A stretch of DNA of 64,000 nt from Pedobacter jejuensis (GCF_003725795.1 NZ_RBEE01000004.1:286067-350066); one strand, 5' to 3'. Positions 38,029 through 47,196 are shown, numbered from the stretch's first letter. Numbers and translations: made by a program. Notes: generated by a model from the sequence alone, not told the origin.

Positions 38029-39912
38029 ATGGAGAACAGACTTATTGCCGAAATCAATATCGAAGATAAAGCCATTACTCACTTTGATTCCTTCGTCCTC
38101 AAACAAAAGTTTAACGATCACCATTATTTTGAGCTTCGGTTCAAGCATGATCAGCTAGCACTCCCGGGCCTTATACGCCTTGACGATAGTAGGAATTTTG
38201 TTGGCAAAACGCTTACGGCATCTTTTGGTCATCAGACTGATAAGATGCAGGAATTTGCTGGCTTGGTTACAAAAGTAGAACTGGCACAAGACCATGGCTA
38301 TCATGGGGTGCTGATCGTGAGCGGCTATAGCCCGACCATTTTAATTGATCGTGGGCCCGACCTCGGATCATACCTGGCCAAAGACCTGAATGAAATTGTA
38401 AAGCTGGCCACCAAAGATACACCAGCAAACGATCTGAAGATCGTGAGCAATGCTATTCGCAAGACACCGATAGATTACCTGATCCAATATAAAGAAAGCG
38501 ATTTTGAGTTTTTAAACCGCCTATCAGGTGAGTACCATGAGTGGTTTTATTACGATGGAATACAGCTTAACTTCGGCAAGCCCGATAATCAAAAAGAAGT
38601 AGCATTGTTTTATGGTCGTGATGTACAGAGCTTGCAATATTCCATGGAAGTTGCACCAATAAAACATAAACGCTTTGCCTACAATCCTAAGCAGGATGAA
38701 ATGCTGGAGAACGAAAGCAGTGGAGCTGCCAATGGAAGTCCTGATCTGGCACACGCAATACAGGCCTCGAATTCCATGTACAGTAAAACTTTTAATCAGC
38801 CGTCCATGATCAGGGTGGATAACAGCAACGACATTAAGAGCCATGTGGAAAACGAAGAAAAAGCTAATATCTCTGAACTTTTAAAGATCAGTGCCAAAGG
38901 GGATAATGCCGAATTGAGTATTGGCAGCATTGCCGAAATCACGATGAGCATCAGGCAGGAAATTGCTTTTGTGAACGAAAGCCTCGGTAAATTCTTGATC
39001 ACTGGTATCAATCACCATATAGATGTTGGAGGAAAATATCATAATACCTTTGAAGGACTGATAGCGACAACCGAACGCATCCTGGTTAAGAATTACGAAA
39101 AGCCAGCGCCCGATATGCAGCTAGCTGATGTACTGGACAATGACGACCCACAGGGCCAAGGCCGGATCAAAGTAAAATTTAAATGGGAATGCCTCACTAA
39201 TGACCCCAGCGAATGGTTAAGGGTCGTCAGCCCTAATGCTGGCAATGGCGATACAGGTAAGAACCGTGGCTTCCATGTGATACCAGAAAAAGGAGACCAG
39301 GTTGTGATTGCCTTTGAAGAAGGCAATGTTGCCCGTCCTGTGGTGATGGGCAGTGTTTACCATGGCAAGAGCGGCGATAGCAGCGGTTTTAAGAATAGTA
39401 ATACCAAAGGACTGACTTCGCGAAAAGGCAGTGCCCTGACTTTTGATGACCTGAACCATGCCCTTAACATGGGTACCAATGCAGCAAACTTTATCAATAT
39501 CAAAAACGGCCAGGCGTTGTTAACCGCACAGGCTGGTAGTAAAATTGTAATCCATACAGGCTTAAGTACAATTACAATGGATAAAGAGGGTCATGTATCT
39601 ATTACTGGAAAATCCTTGAGCATTGATTTTACTGAAAGCATCGATATCCAGTCGCCGAAAATAACCATGGGTAATCTCGCCCCGGCTGAAGGAGCAACAC
39701 CCGAACAGACGGATGCCGCAACCAAAACCATAGATATAAAGGGAGAAACCATTACCGTGGAAGGAAAAGATCTCATCGATGCCCAGGCCAAGGCCATGAA
39801 CCTTGCCGCTTCTGAAAATGATTTCACGATTGATGGACAAAAGAACCTGACAATAGGCGCAGCAGCAACCGCTTCCTTAAATGGTGGCAAGGTCGAAATC
39901 AATAAAAGCTAG
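38029..39912 (+). CDS. vgrG: Type VI secretion spike protein VgrG (TssI)
   Basis: 627 residues: gp27-like base (about 1-350, including YKESDFEFLNRLSGEYHEWFYYDG), then the gp5 OB-fold (about 362-450: ADVLDNDDPQGQGRIKVKFKW, WLRVVSPNAGNGDTGKNRGFHVIPEKGDQVVIAFEEGNVARPVVMGSVYHG), and a C-terminal beta-helix needle rich in short repeats to the end (VEINKS). A trimer would cap the TssD tube and receive the PAAR-like tip. No extra effector domain follows the needle, so the effector is the PAAR-fused nuclease downstream. The stop TAG is 2 bases before the next start. Confidence 0.94.
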   Translation: MENRLIAEINIEDKAITHFDSFVLKQKFNDHHYFELRFKHDQLALPGLIRLDDSRNFVGKTLTASFGHQTDKMQEFAGLVTKVELAQDHGYHGVLIVSGYSPTILIDRGPDLGSYLAKDLNEIVKLATKDTPANDLKIVSNAIRKTPIDYLIQYKESDFEFLNRLSGEYHEWFYYDGIQLNFGKPDNQKEVALFYGRDVQSLQYSMEVAPIKHKRFAYNPKQDEMLENESSGAANGSPDLAHAIQASNSMYSKTFNQPSMIRVDNSNDIKSHVENEEKANISELLKISAKGDNAELSIGSIAEITMSIRQEIAFVNESLGKFLITGINHHIDVGGKYHNTFEGLIATTERILVKNYEKPAPDMQLADVLDNDDPQGQGRIKVKFKWECLTNDPSEWLRVVSPNAGNGDTGKNRGFHVIPEKGDQVVIAFEEGNVARPVVMGSVYHGKSGDSSGFKNSNTKGLTSRKGSALTFDDLNHALNMGTNAANFINIKNGQALLTAQAGSKIVIHTGLSTITMDKEGHVSITGKSLSIDFTESIDIQSPKITMGNLAPAEGATPEQTDAATKTIDIKGETITVEGKDLIDAQAKAMNLAASENDFTIDGQKNLTIGAAATASLNGGKVEINKS

Positions 39913-39914
39913 CC

Positions 39915-40775
39915 ATGTTGTATAAAAAAAACTATCCAATAAATTTTGGATTAAAAGAAGGCATATCGGCAACTTACCGGATAGAACAACAGATCAGTTA
40001 TACGGTTGATGATTACGAATATTATAATGAAATAAAAACCGATGTGCAGCTCGCCCTAGAAAAAAAGACAGAAACAAATAATCTGTTTTCCATCCAGATA
40101 TTAAAGCAATGGCAGCTTAAAAATGATGGCACAGATGCAGTTGACTTGAGTATGGCCAGACTAAGGAAGAAACTTGTAATTGAGACGGATATACAGGGCA
40201 AGATGCTACAGGTAACAAACGTGCCCCAGATCATGGATGAATGGGTAAAAATAAGGCCCGAGCTTGCACAAAAATATGCAGATAACGCACGAAGCAAAGA
40301 ATTGATCAATGAAGCTATTTTATTACTGTATTCGGATGATGGACTAAGCAGGGCGATACGATCATCATATCTTTACCACGCCCTATTGCCAGGACTGGTG
40401 GGAATAAGTTTTAGCAAAAGCAACAATTATTCATTTAGCGCCCACCGTGAAATACCCAATGCCTTTGGTCCTACGGGATTGCCGTTTAAAACAACAGTTA
40501 CGCTGGCAGATTACGACGAGGAACTGCACAGTTGCACCATAAAAATAGATGGTGAAATAGACAGAGAAAATTTTGATAAAGATAGCGTGACTGAAATGTT
40601 CAGCCAACTACTGGACATCTATAACCTTGATGGCCATGTAGAGGGCTTTCACTTAGAAAGTTATACGTACGATAGAAATAGTTTGCCCATACAGTCTTCT
40701 CAATTAACGCAATATGCGATTGAAGGGGTGCTGATGTACCGGAGCAGTTGCATCCTTACACCATTAAACGATTAG
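39915..40775 (+). CDS. Unknown protein between vgrG and the PAAR-nuclease (effector adaptor candidate)
   Basis: 286 residues, no signal peptide and no membrane segment; mixed alpha/beta composition with a helical middle (about 100-150: WVKIRPELAQKYADNARSKELINEAILLLYS). I do not recognise a family. It starts 2 bases after vgrG and ends 2 bases before the PAAR-nuclease gene, so it is certainly in the same operon. In type VI clusters this position is typical of adaptor/chaperones that load a PAAR effector onto VgrG. That role is inferred from position only. Confidence 0.8.
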   Translation: MLYKKNYPINFGLKEGISATYRIEQQISYTVDDYEYYNEIKTDVQLALEKKTETNNLFSIQILKQWQLKNDGTDAVDLSMARLRKKLVIETDIQGKMLQVTNVPQIMDEWVKIRPELAQKYADNARSKELINEAILLLYSDDGLSRAIRSSYLYHALLPGLVGISFSKSNNYSFSAHREIPNAFGPTGLPFKTTVTLADYDEELHSCTIKIDGEIDRENFDKDSVTEMFSQLLDIYNLDGHVEGFHLESYTYDRNSLPIQSSQLTQYAIEGVLMYRSSCILTPLND

Positions 40776-40777
40776 TC

Positions 40778-42373
40778 ATGGCAAAAAAATATGTTCCAGA
40801 TGGGGCCTATCTGGTATGCGATAAAGGGCTGGGATATGGAAAGCTAAAGGTAACCAACCATAAGAATGTAAGCCTCTACGGCAAACAGTCGGCCACTGAA
40901 GGTGATAAGATACCCATGGTAAACATTCCATGCCTTGGCATCTGTTCCATCACCAAAACCAAATGCCAGCCCGTACCATTACTGTGGCAAGGAGTGCAGG
41001 AGAGCATCACTATTGGGCCTTACCGCAAGCTCCTCGAAGATTCAAAGCTGCCATGCGGTCTTGGTGGCAAAATCGGCATCCATTTCAGTGTAGCCGAAGC
41101 CCTGGCCGCTATTGATGCAAATGTATCGGCAATGAAAAGCAGAGCGGTTAAAAGCCTTGGCGCAAAAGTTGATGATTGGTTCCAGAAAGGTTTTAATGCG
41201 CAGGAAAAAGCTAACAATAAAATTGGTGGTATTTACGGCAAATACGAAAATTTTAAACTCGGAATAAATGAAGGTATTTACGGTGGCGTTAAAGGCATTG
41301 GCGAAGGGTTGCTGTTTCTCGGCGAAATGGGTGATAAAGCAAAGGGAGCAGCCTTACATGCAGTAACCCACCCAACCGAAACTGCGGGTAAAATAAAAGA
41401 TGCCGCCGTAGCCACCAAAAACGCTGTAAGTGATGCTGCCGGCTGGGTTACCACCGACGGAAATGTAGAAAAAGTAGTAAAAGATTTTGGGCAGGCACAC
41501 GTAAATGCCTATAATTGGGTAACCACACCTGGTAACGTAGAAAAGGCAGCCGGCACCGCCCTGAATAAAACTGGCGAAGCTTTGAAAGATGCCACAGATT
41601 GGGCGGCAAAACAAAGTCCGCGCGATTGGGGCAGATATACCGGACGTGGTGGTTTTGAGGCCGCGCTAATGTTTACGGGCGTTGGTGAAGCGAAAGCCGT
41701 GGTAAGTGGTGCAGAAGCAGCAAATGTAATGGCCAAAACTGGTGAAGTAGCCAATGTATTATCCAAAACTGCTGAAACAGCCAGATTAGCAAGAGTAGCA
41801 GAAGAAACTAATGCTGCTGCAAAAGCTGCTGAAGCAGCCAGCGCGGTAGAAAGAGCAAAGAATGCCAGAACTCTTGGCGAGGTGGTCTCTACTACGAAAA
41901 AGGCACAATTTGAAACCGTTATTTTGGAAGATGGTTCAAAAGTAAAACGATTAAAACCAAATCAAGATTATGAAGTTAATGGGTATAAATATAAAACAGA
42001 TAAAAACGGTCGCATAAATGAAGTTGAAGGAGAATTAAAATTAGAAAAAGGAGGTAGAAACCCATACGCGCAAAGAACTGTGGGTAAGGCAGATGGCAGG
42101 TTGACGGAAGATCAGGGTGGTCATTTAATAGGCGATCAGTTTGGAGGCCCTGGTGGAAAAGAAAATTTGGTACCAATGGATGGGGCAGTAAATAATTATC
42201 ACAAGGGAGAATGGGGCCAAATGGAGAAAAACTGGGCTGAACAATTAAAAAACGGAAAGTCTGTCAAGGTTAAAATCGAGCCGATATATTCAGACAATAC
42301 AATACGACCATCAGCGTTCAAAATAACAGAGACAATAGACGGAATTACAGAAAAATTAACTATTTTTAATTAA
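40778..42373 (+). CDS. PAAR-like (DUF4280) type VI effector with C-terminal non-specific nuclease
   Basis: 531 residues from the ATG at 40778 (an earlier frame start at 40748 overlaps the previous gene and adds 10 improbable residues). N-terminal PAAR-like DUF4280 tip domain (about 1-100: YLVCDKGLGYGKLKV, NIPCLGICSITKTKCQP, LPCGLGGKIGI with paired Cys), an Ala/Lys-rich linker with helical repeats (about 105-375), a pre-toxin segment, and a DNA/RNA non-specific endonuclease domain (about 425-531) with the DQGGHLIGDQFGG motif (445-457; His449 likely catalytic), ENLVPMD and NNYHKGEWGQME. It would degrade nucleic acid in competing bacteria after injection. The two downstream genes are the immunity candidates. 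Confidence 0.9.
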   Translation: MAKKYVPDGAYLVCDKGLGYGKLKVTNHKNVSLYGKQSATEGDKIPMVNIPCLGICSITKTKCQPVPLLWQGVQESITIGPYRKLLEDSKLPCGLGGKIGIHFSVAEALAAIDANVSAMKSRAVKSLGAKVDDWFQKGFNAQEKANNKIGGIYGKYENFKLGINEGIYGGVKGIGEGLLFLGEMGDKAKGAALHAVTHPTETAGKIKDAAVATKNAVSDAAGWVTTDGNVEKVVKDFGQAHVNAYNWVTTPGNVEKAAGTALNKTGEALKDATDWAAKQSPRDWGRYTGRGGFEAALMFTGVGEAKAVVSGAEAANVMAKTGEVANVLSKTAETARLARVAEETNAAAKAAEAASAVERAKNARTLGEVVSTTKKAQFETVILEDGSKVKRLKPNQDYEVNGYKYKTDKNGRINEVEGELKLEKGGRNPYAQRTVGKADGRLTEDQGGHLIGDQFGGPGGKENLVPMDGAVNNYHKGEWGQMEKNWAEQLKNGKSVKVKIEPIYSDNTIRPSAFKITETIDGITEKLTIFN

Positions 42374-42385
42374 CATTTAAAGCCC

Positions 42386-42814
42386 ATGGATATTACAAAT
42401 AATCTTATAAATCAGATAATACAAATTTCAAATTCTAATATCTCATCAGATAATTGGGATAGCTTTACTATAAATATTTTTGCGATAAATAAAATGATAT
42501 CCATTAAAGCGTTTTATGAGGAAAATGGAGAAATAGTTTCATTTGATCCTGAAGCCAACGGAGAAGATATTACTCTTAAAGTTAAAAAGTTAAGGGAGGA
42601 AATGTACAAGTTATCGCCTGATAAAGGGGCTTGGTATACCAGTATCATATCAGTTACCAATGACGGGAAATTTAACATCGATTTTGACTATGACGAAAAA
42701 CCCGAATTTAAATATGAGCCTAGCCCAGATAAGTTCATTGATGACTTAAATACGTTCCCCCGTGAGAAAGATTTAATACCAGATTGGTTAAATAATATCA
42801 TTGCATTGAAATAA
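42386..42814 (+). CDS. Immunity protein candidate, DUF600 (YezG-like) family
   Basis: 142 residues, acidic, cytoplasmic, no signal peptide. Features fit the YezG/DUF600 immunity family: an N-terminal helix, IKAFYEENGEIVSFD, then the diagnostic strand pair WYTSIISVTNDGKFNIDFDYDEKPEF. DUF600 proteins are known partners of nuclease toxins in polymorphic toxin systems. It starts 12 bases after the nuclease toxin gene, which is the expected place of a cognate inhibitor. The gene is more AT-rich than the toxin. Confidence 0.8.
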   Translation: MDITNNLINQIIQISNSNISSDNWDSFTINIFAINKMISIKAFYEENGEIVSFDPEANGEDITLKVKKLREEMYKLSPDKGAWYTSIISVTNDGKFNIDFDYDEKPEFKYEPSPDKFIDDLNTFPREKDLIPDWLNNIIALK

Positions 42815-42852
42815 TTTGCAATTCTCTATAACAGGCAAATCAGAAATTTTCT

Positions 42853-43182
42853 ATGACTGTTGATGAAATATACGAAAAGATTGGGTATTCGATAACTAAT
42901 GCTATTAAAGTTGATAATTGGAATAAAGCACAACTTGCCTTAGAAGTTGTTGGTGACAGCGTTGATTTCAAAGGTTATCTAAATGAAAATGAAAAATTTG
43001 ATGCACCAGGTGGATTTTCGTTGGCGAAATCAATATTAAATCTTCATGAAATAACCACTGAAGGTGGCAACAACAAATGGAACAGAGCAATATTCACCTT
43101 GTTCTCAACAGGCAAATTCGATATGGAATTTATTTGGGATCAGGAATTACAGGATGAAGTAGAGAGATTGAGTAAAGAATAA
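42853..43182 (+). CDS. Second, shorter DUF600-like immunity candidate
   Basis: 109 residues, acidic and cytoplasmic. It shares the helix-strand plan of the previous protein: VDEIYEKIGYSITNAIKVDNW at the start, VDFKGYLNENEKFD, and WNRAIFTLFSTGKFDMEFIWDQEL near the end. It is probably a diverged duplicate, giving spare or broader immunity. The match to DUF600 is by pattern only. A strong AT-rich hairpin follows. Confidence 0.65.
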   Translation: MTVDEIYEKIGYSITNAIKVDNWNKAQLALEVVGDSVDFKGYLNENEKFDAPGGFSLAKSILNLHEITTEGGNNKWNRAIFTLFSTGKFDMEFIWDQELQDEVERLSKE

Positions 43183-43193
43183 GATCACTGGTT

Positions 43194-43245
43194 GTTAAAG
43201 TTAAAGGAATCAATAAATTTAATTAGGATTTCTTTAACTTTTAAC
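43194..43245. terminator. Large AT-rich hairpin after the immunity genes
   Basis: GTTAAAGTTAAAGGAATC pairs with the complementary GATTTCTTTAACTTTTAAC 15 bases later (one bulge, one mismatch). Position suggests the terminator of the type VI effector operon; there is no GC-rich core. Confidence 0.45.
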
Positions 43246-43277
43246 TTGGAGCATCTTCATTAGATACAATCTTCGAG

Positions 43278-43303
43278 AATATTTAGCCAATTACTAAGTC
43301 TAA
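43278..43303 (-). pseudogene. Displaced 3' end of the tyrosine recombinase gene
   Basis: Joining the sequences on both sides of the IS256 copy and removing one AAGTCTAA gives an integrase C terminus that continues GAC TTA GTA ATT GGC TAA. So the last three codons and stop of the recombinase gene lie here, 1.3 kb from the rest. Confidence 0.6.
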
Positions 43304-44635
43304 GAGAGTGTAAAATAAACTGTGTCAAAAGTTAAAATTACTAACTTTAGATACAGTTTATTATGACGAGAGAAGAACAGCTCGATTATGAGCTAATGAA
43401 ACAAAAAGCCCTTGAGCAATTGCGTTCGGGCAAATCCTTGTATGGCAAAGATGGTGCTTTCGCTCCTTTGCTTAAGAGTTTTCTTGATTCTGCCCTTGAG
43501 GCAGAAATGGAAACCCACCTTGACGAGAATGAGCGTTTTTCAGGTAACCGGAAAAATGGTAAGACCTCGAAGGACATCAAAACTTCCGCTGGTACAATTT
43601 CCATTCAGACCCCACGAGATCGAAACGCTACCTTCGAGCCCGAAATTATCCGCAAAAGAGAAACCATTTTAGCAGAAAGTCTTGAAGGTAAGATTATTGG
43701 CATGTATGGATTAGGCATGAGCCTGCGTGATATCTCCAAGCACATCAAGGATATGTATGATACTGATATCAGTCACGCAACACTTTCCGCTATTACGGAT
43801 AAGATTATACCCGAGGTAAAGGAATGGCAATCCAGGCCACTTGAGGAGCTCGACACAATCGTTTGGCTTGACGCCATGCATTACAAAGTAAAAGAAGATC
43901 ACCGAATGGTATCGCATGCAGTATACAATATTCTTGGGATAAACCGCCATGAACATAAGGAACTTTTGGGGATGTATGTATCCCAGAGTGAGGGTGCCAA
44001 CTTTTGGCTGAGTGTGCTTACCGATCTACAGAACCGGGGAGTAAAAGATATACTAATTGCCTGCATCGATAACCTGAACGGATTTCCACAGGCGATTAAT
44101 GCTGTCTACCCGCAAACGGAGATACAAACCTGCATCGTTCACCAGATACGCAACAGCCTCAAATATGTTGCCTCAAAAGATCAGAAAGCTTTCATGAAGG
44201 ACTTGAAACCTGTTTATCAGGCAGAAACCCTTGAGCTGGCAGAGCTGAGACTAGAGGAGCTTGATGAAAAATGGGGCAGGAAATATGAAAAAGTTCTGGA
44301 ATCCTGGCGAAGAAACTGGTCTAACTTACCAGCTATTTTCGCTATGATGCTGCCATCAGAAAACTCATTTACACCACAAATACCATTGAGGGATTCCATC
44401 GACAGGTAAGAAAGGTCACCAAAACTAAGGGTGCATTTACTTCAGATATGGCGCTGCTTAAACTCATCTATCTGGCGCAAAAGAATATCAGCCAGAAATG
44501 GACTATGCCTCTGAGCAATTGGGCTACAACTGCTCAAAAACTGGCCATTTGGTTTCCTGATAGAATGATACTAGATTTGAATTAGATTTTTTGAGAAGCA
44601 TTATTTTAGATTGACACAGTTTATTTCACATACCC
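43304..44635 (+). mobile_element. IS256-family insertion sequence with 8-bp target duplication
   Basis: Terminal inverted repeats of at least 20 bp with one mismatch (43309-43328 TGTAAAATAAACTGTGTCAA and 44611-44630), each with a further 5-base end. The direct repeat AAGTCTAA flanks it exactly (43296-43303 and 44636-44643), giving an element of 1332 bp, normal for IS256 members. The single transposase gene is frameshifted. It sits in the 3' end of the recombinase gene. Confidence 0.9.
43363..44585 (+). pseudogene. IS256-family (Mutator-type) transposase, frameshifted
   Basis: The first frame (43363-44409) gives 348 residues: the MULE-type N-terminal region (LLKSFLDSALEAEMETHLDE, GKTSKDIKTSAGTISIQTPRDRNATFEP), then the catalytic segments DTIVWLDAMHYKV and ACIDNLNGFPQAI. 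Near 44335-44340 (T-run in AGCTATTTTCGC) the frame slips. The true C terminus continues in another frame as FRYDAAIRKLIYTTNTIEGFHRQVRK to TAG at about 44585. The Glu of TIEGF, the third catalytic residue, is lost from the first frame. One base appears to be missing from a run of T. I see no feature that suggests programmed slippage. Confidence 0.88.
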
Positions 44636-44643
44636 AAGTCTAA

Positions 44644-45501
44644 AGCCTCATCTACTTTTTTCTTTGAAAAGTTTGATTGGTATATCATTGTTGTTTGAAT
44701 GCTCTCGTGTCGATATAACTCTTAAACTACCCTGGGATGTACTCCCAATTCTTCTGCACGCTGTGCGAAACTATGCCTTGTTACATGTGTTGATGACTTC
44801 TTTTTAATGTTCAGCATAGCAAAAACTTTCTTCATCTTGGTATTTTGATAATTTACAACATGAGCAATTCTTTTTTGCAATTTGAATAAATTGTTTAGGC
44901 TATCTATAAATTTCAATTCTGGAAAAATTAAATCATGCTTTCGTTCGTCCTTTTTGTATTGCTCTAAAATTGGATATATCTTTTGCGGTATTTTAAGAGA
45001 ACAAGGTTCATTGTTTTTTGACATGGTGTAAAACAACCTGTCATTCTGAATATCTCTCCATTTTAACAGAAGCACGTCCGTTATCCGCATTCCTGCAAAA
45101 TAGTATGCAGTTAACCAGATATTTCTTGCATGGTTTAAAATAGGGTCATTTGATAAATCCAAATTTTCAAGTTCTACGATTTCTGTATCTATCAACCCAA
45201 TTTTTGAAGATTTAGGAAACTTGATTGAAATCTTCCCCTCTTCCCCAAATGGATAATTTTTGACATCCGTTACAACTGCTTTAATAGCTCTATTGTAAAG
45301 CGTTCTCATAAGCAACAAATGGTTTACGACCGTACGCTCGCTAATAAACTTTGGCTCTTCCGACTTTTTATGATTTTTATTTTTACAGGTTCTTAAATAA
45401 CGTTGGTATTTTTCCAATAGGCCAACGGTAATTTCAGAAAAACGAAGGAATCCATCCCTTAATGTGTATCTTTCTCTCAGCTGTAAATTTACTTGAACCA
45501 A
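44644..45501 (-). pseudogene. Tyrosine recombinase/integrase, truncated and with a nonsense codon
   Basis: The open part (44722-45501, 259 residues) shows the SAM-like core-binding end and the catalytic domain (TAYYFAGMRITDVLLLKWRDI with the first Arg; HVTRHSFAQRAEELG with His-x-x-Arg). It starts after a TAA with only a TTG, so about 130 N-terminal residues of a typical Bacteroidota integrase are missing. After HPRVV the frame hits TAA at 44722, but in the same frame it continues ELYRHESIQTTMIYQSNFSKKKVDEALD, which contains the catalytic Tyr. A CAA-to-TAA change is the simplest cause (Gln is usual there, inferred). The gene is also cut by IS256 at its 3' end. It cannot encode an active recombinase as read. 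Confidence 0.85.
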
Positions 45502-45538
45502 TTACGGCAAATAAAAAAATGTCTCACATAACGAAAGA
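45446..45538. repeat. Recombinase 5' segment with degenerate island repeat, copy A
   Basis: About 93 bp, starting in the recombinase coding end and running into GTCTCACATAACGAA (45521-45535). It aligns, with gaps, to 56064-56157, which has the same order (AAGGAA, CATCCC, TAATGT, TATTTTTCT-like, AGCTGTAA, AAAAATGTCT, AACGAA). Confidence 0.55.
45521..45535 (+). repeat. Island repeat, degenerate copy (GTCTCACATAACGAA)
   Basis: Differs at two central positions from the exact 15-mer found at 47550, 48587, 53655 and 62459. Lies directly upstream of the truncated recombinase frame. Confidence 0.5.
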
Positions 45539-45641
45539 TTTGCTAACAAATCAATCCGGATGGCTTTCTCCAGAATATAATATGGCGTGCTGGGTGTTAA
45601 GCTGTTTACAGTTAAAGAAATATTGTACAGAATTAATGCGA

Positions 45642-46190
45642 TTACCAATCGGGTCTCCAGTTTGCAAGTATCTCTTTAGAGAGTTTTTTCTTCTCATATA
45701 TCTCACCGAAATGGCGTTCCAAAATAATGGAATCACCTTTTACAACTCCTTTTTGGTTACTGATAAATAAATTGCAATTTCCAATCGTAGATGTCCTAGT
45801 CTGGATTTCGCCGTTTTCTTTGACGACATAATAGCCCATTTTTGCTTTTAAGGGATTGAAATCGTCCCGCTTCAAATTGGCGGTATCACTTTTGGATATG
45901 ATAAACAGGCCCAGTTTCCCACCTCCGTAAAATTTAAGATAGTTAGTGTAGGGATAATCCGTGTCACTATCTTTTTCATAATATGTATATTTTTCTAGCG
46001 ACTTATTGTAAAAAAAGTTTGTTTTAATCTTAAATACCGAAGAGGTATCGATGAGATTGTAATGATTATTAGTTCTATCCAACTTTGGAATAGCTTTCCG
46101 ATGTAAACCATAACTGGTTTTAACTCCTGTGTAGCAGCAGGCACTGAAAAATAAAACAATACTTGCACCAAAAAATATTTTTTTTAACAT
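45642..46190 (-). CDS. Hypothetical lipoprotein
   Basis: 182 residues from the ATG at 46190; a longer frame from 46274 adds 28 residues ahead of the obvious signal peptide and is unlikely. Lipobox LFFSACCYTG (Cys about 18). The rest shows a mixed beta pattern with YNKSLEKYTYYEKD, LKFYGGGKLGLFIIS and a C-terminal helix (YEKKKLSKEILANWRPDW). No family recognised. AT-rich, alone on the minus strand between the recombinase and a 500-base gap. Confidence 0.7.
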   Translation of the reverse strand: MLKKIFFGASIVLFFSACCYTGVKTSYGLHRKAIPKLDRTNNHYNLIDTSSVFKIKTNFFYNKSLEKYTYYEKDSDTDYPYTNYLKFYGGGKLGLFIISKSDTANLKRDDFNPLKAKMGYYVVKENGEIQTRTSTIGNCNLFISNQKGVVKGDSIILERHFGEIYEKKKLSKEILANWRPDW

Positions 46191-46698
46191 AATAAAGATT
46201 GATTTAGTGTTTTGAACTGCATAAAACCACCCAGTTCCAGGATTTATTCTCAAAACACATTTGCCGTTTTTCAATTAAACACTTGTAGTTAAACCAATAT
46301 TAATGGCATTCCATATTCGATTGCTGAATTTAAAGTATTTTATTATAAAAATACTGTTATCAAAACAAACAATATATGTATGCATGTTATTGAAAAATTC
46401 AATTTAATATTTGAAGAGAAACTGGCTTTCGGTAAATTATTACTGTAGCATCAAATATCCCAAGCAGCAGTATGCTCAACCGGCCTCCACGCTTTCAACT
46501 ATGAATCAAATTGAATGTGAAAAGGATTAATCGAAAGTATCGATGATGCTAAGAAAGGAAAATATTATCAATGATTTTCTCAACACCAGCCTGGTCCTTT
46601 TATTATTTAATATTAGGCATAATTTGAAGTTAGGATCGATGGAAGAAATAAACTACATATATCCGTGTGTAACGTTCATGAGCATAACTAGCTCCTAA
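46191..46698. other. Intergenic region, no intact gene
   Basis: About 508 bases. Frames are broken; a stretch around 46530-46690 has coding-like composition with many stops (for example a frame giving DAKKGKYYQ), so it may be the trace of a lost gene. Nothing identifiable. Confidence 0.35.
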
Positions 46699-47196
46699 CT
46701 AAAAATCAAAATAGGCTAAGTTGAACTCTCCTTCTGTTATTTCAGAAGCGTATAATGTAGTCTCATTTAAGCATTTAAAACGAAACCTACCGGTTATCCG
46801 TTTAGCTGATTTGTCGAGGCTAATGATTTCCAATTCGCCTTCATAACCTGCTTTTGTTTTATATTCACCCTTAAAATCATTTTTACTATAATATCCAAAT
46901 TGTAGCGTACGCATATTCAATGCGTATCTTCCCGGGGTTATCATAGCAGCACTTGTGTAAATACCAAAACCTATTTCTTCTCTAGATTTAGTATTTCTCG
47001 CCTTTATAAATATTTCCTTGTCACCATTAGTAAGATGCGCTTCGGCCTCACTCAGTTTCAAATCATCGCTATAAGGATTCCAAACAGTACCATTAAGCTT
47101 ACATTTAAAGTTTGCATTGATTTCATTATTATCTTTTTTACAAGATCCAATGGTCACTGATAGTGCTGATATCAAAATTAGAATTGATATTTTCAT
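46699..47196 (-). CDS. Small lipoprotein, DUF6252-like
   Basis: 165 residues, lipobox VTIGSCKKD (Cys about 19), then FKCKLNGTVWNPY, a GxYALN strand and the C-terminal ITGRFRFKCLNETTLYASEITEGEFNL. This plan (LNG-x-W near the start, GxFxF and I-TEGxF at the end) is the common small Bacteroidota lipoprotein family labelled DUF6252. Function unknown; probably periplasmic side of the outer membrane. It lies upstream of the first exact island repeat. Confidence 0.7.
   Translation of the reverse strand: MKISILILISALSVTIGSCKKDNNEINANFKCKLNGTVWNPYSDDLKLSEAEAHLTNGDKEIFIKARNTKSREEIGFGIYTSAAMITPGRYALNMRTLQFGYYSKNDFKGEYKTKAGYEGELEIISLDKSAKRITGRFRFKCLNETTLYASEITEGEFNLAYFDF

Noticed and set aside
44330..44345. 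Programmed frameshift in the IS256 transposase
   Set aside because: IS256 members normally encode one continuous transposase. The site is a short T-run without a slippery heptamer or a clear downstream structure.
33438..44724. TAA read as a sense codon (recoding), given in-frame TAA in PL8 and recombinase
   Set aside because: Many intact genes here end in TAA at the family's normal length, for example istB and the second PL14-like neighbours. Two decayed genes are the simpler reading.
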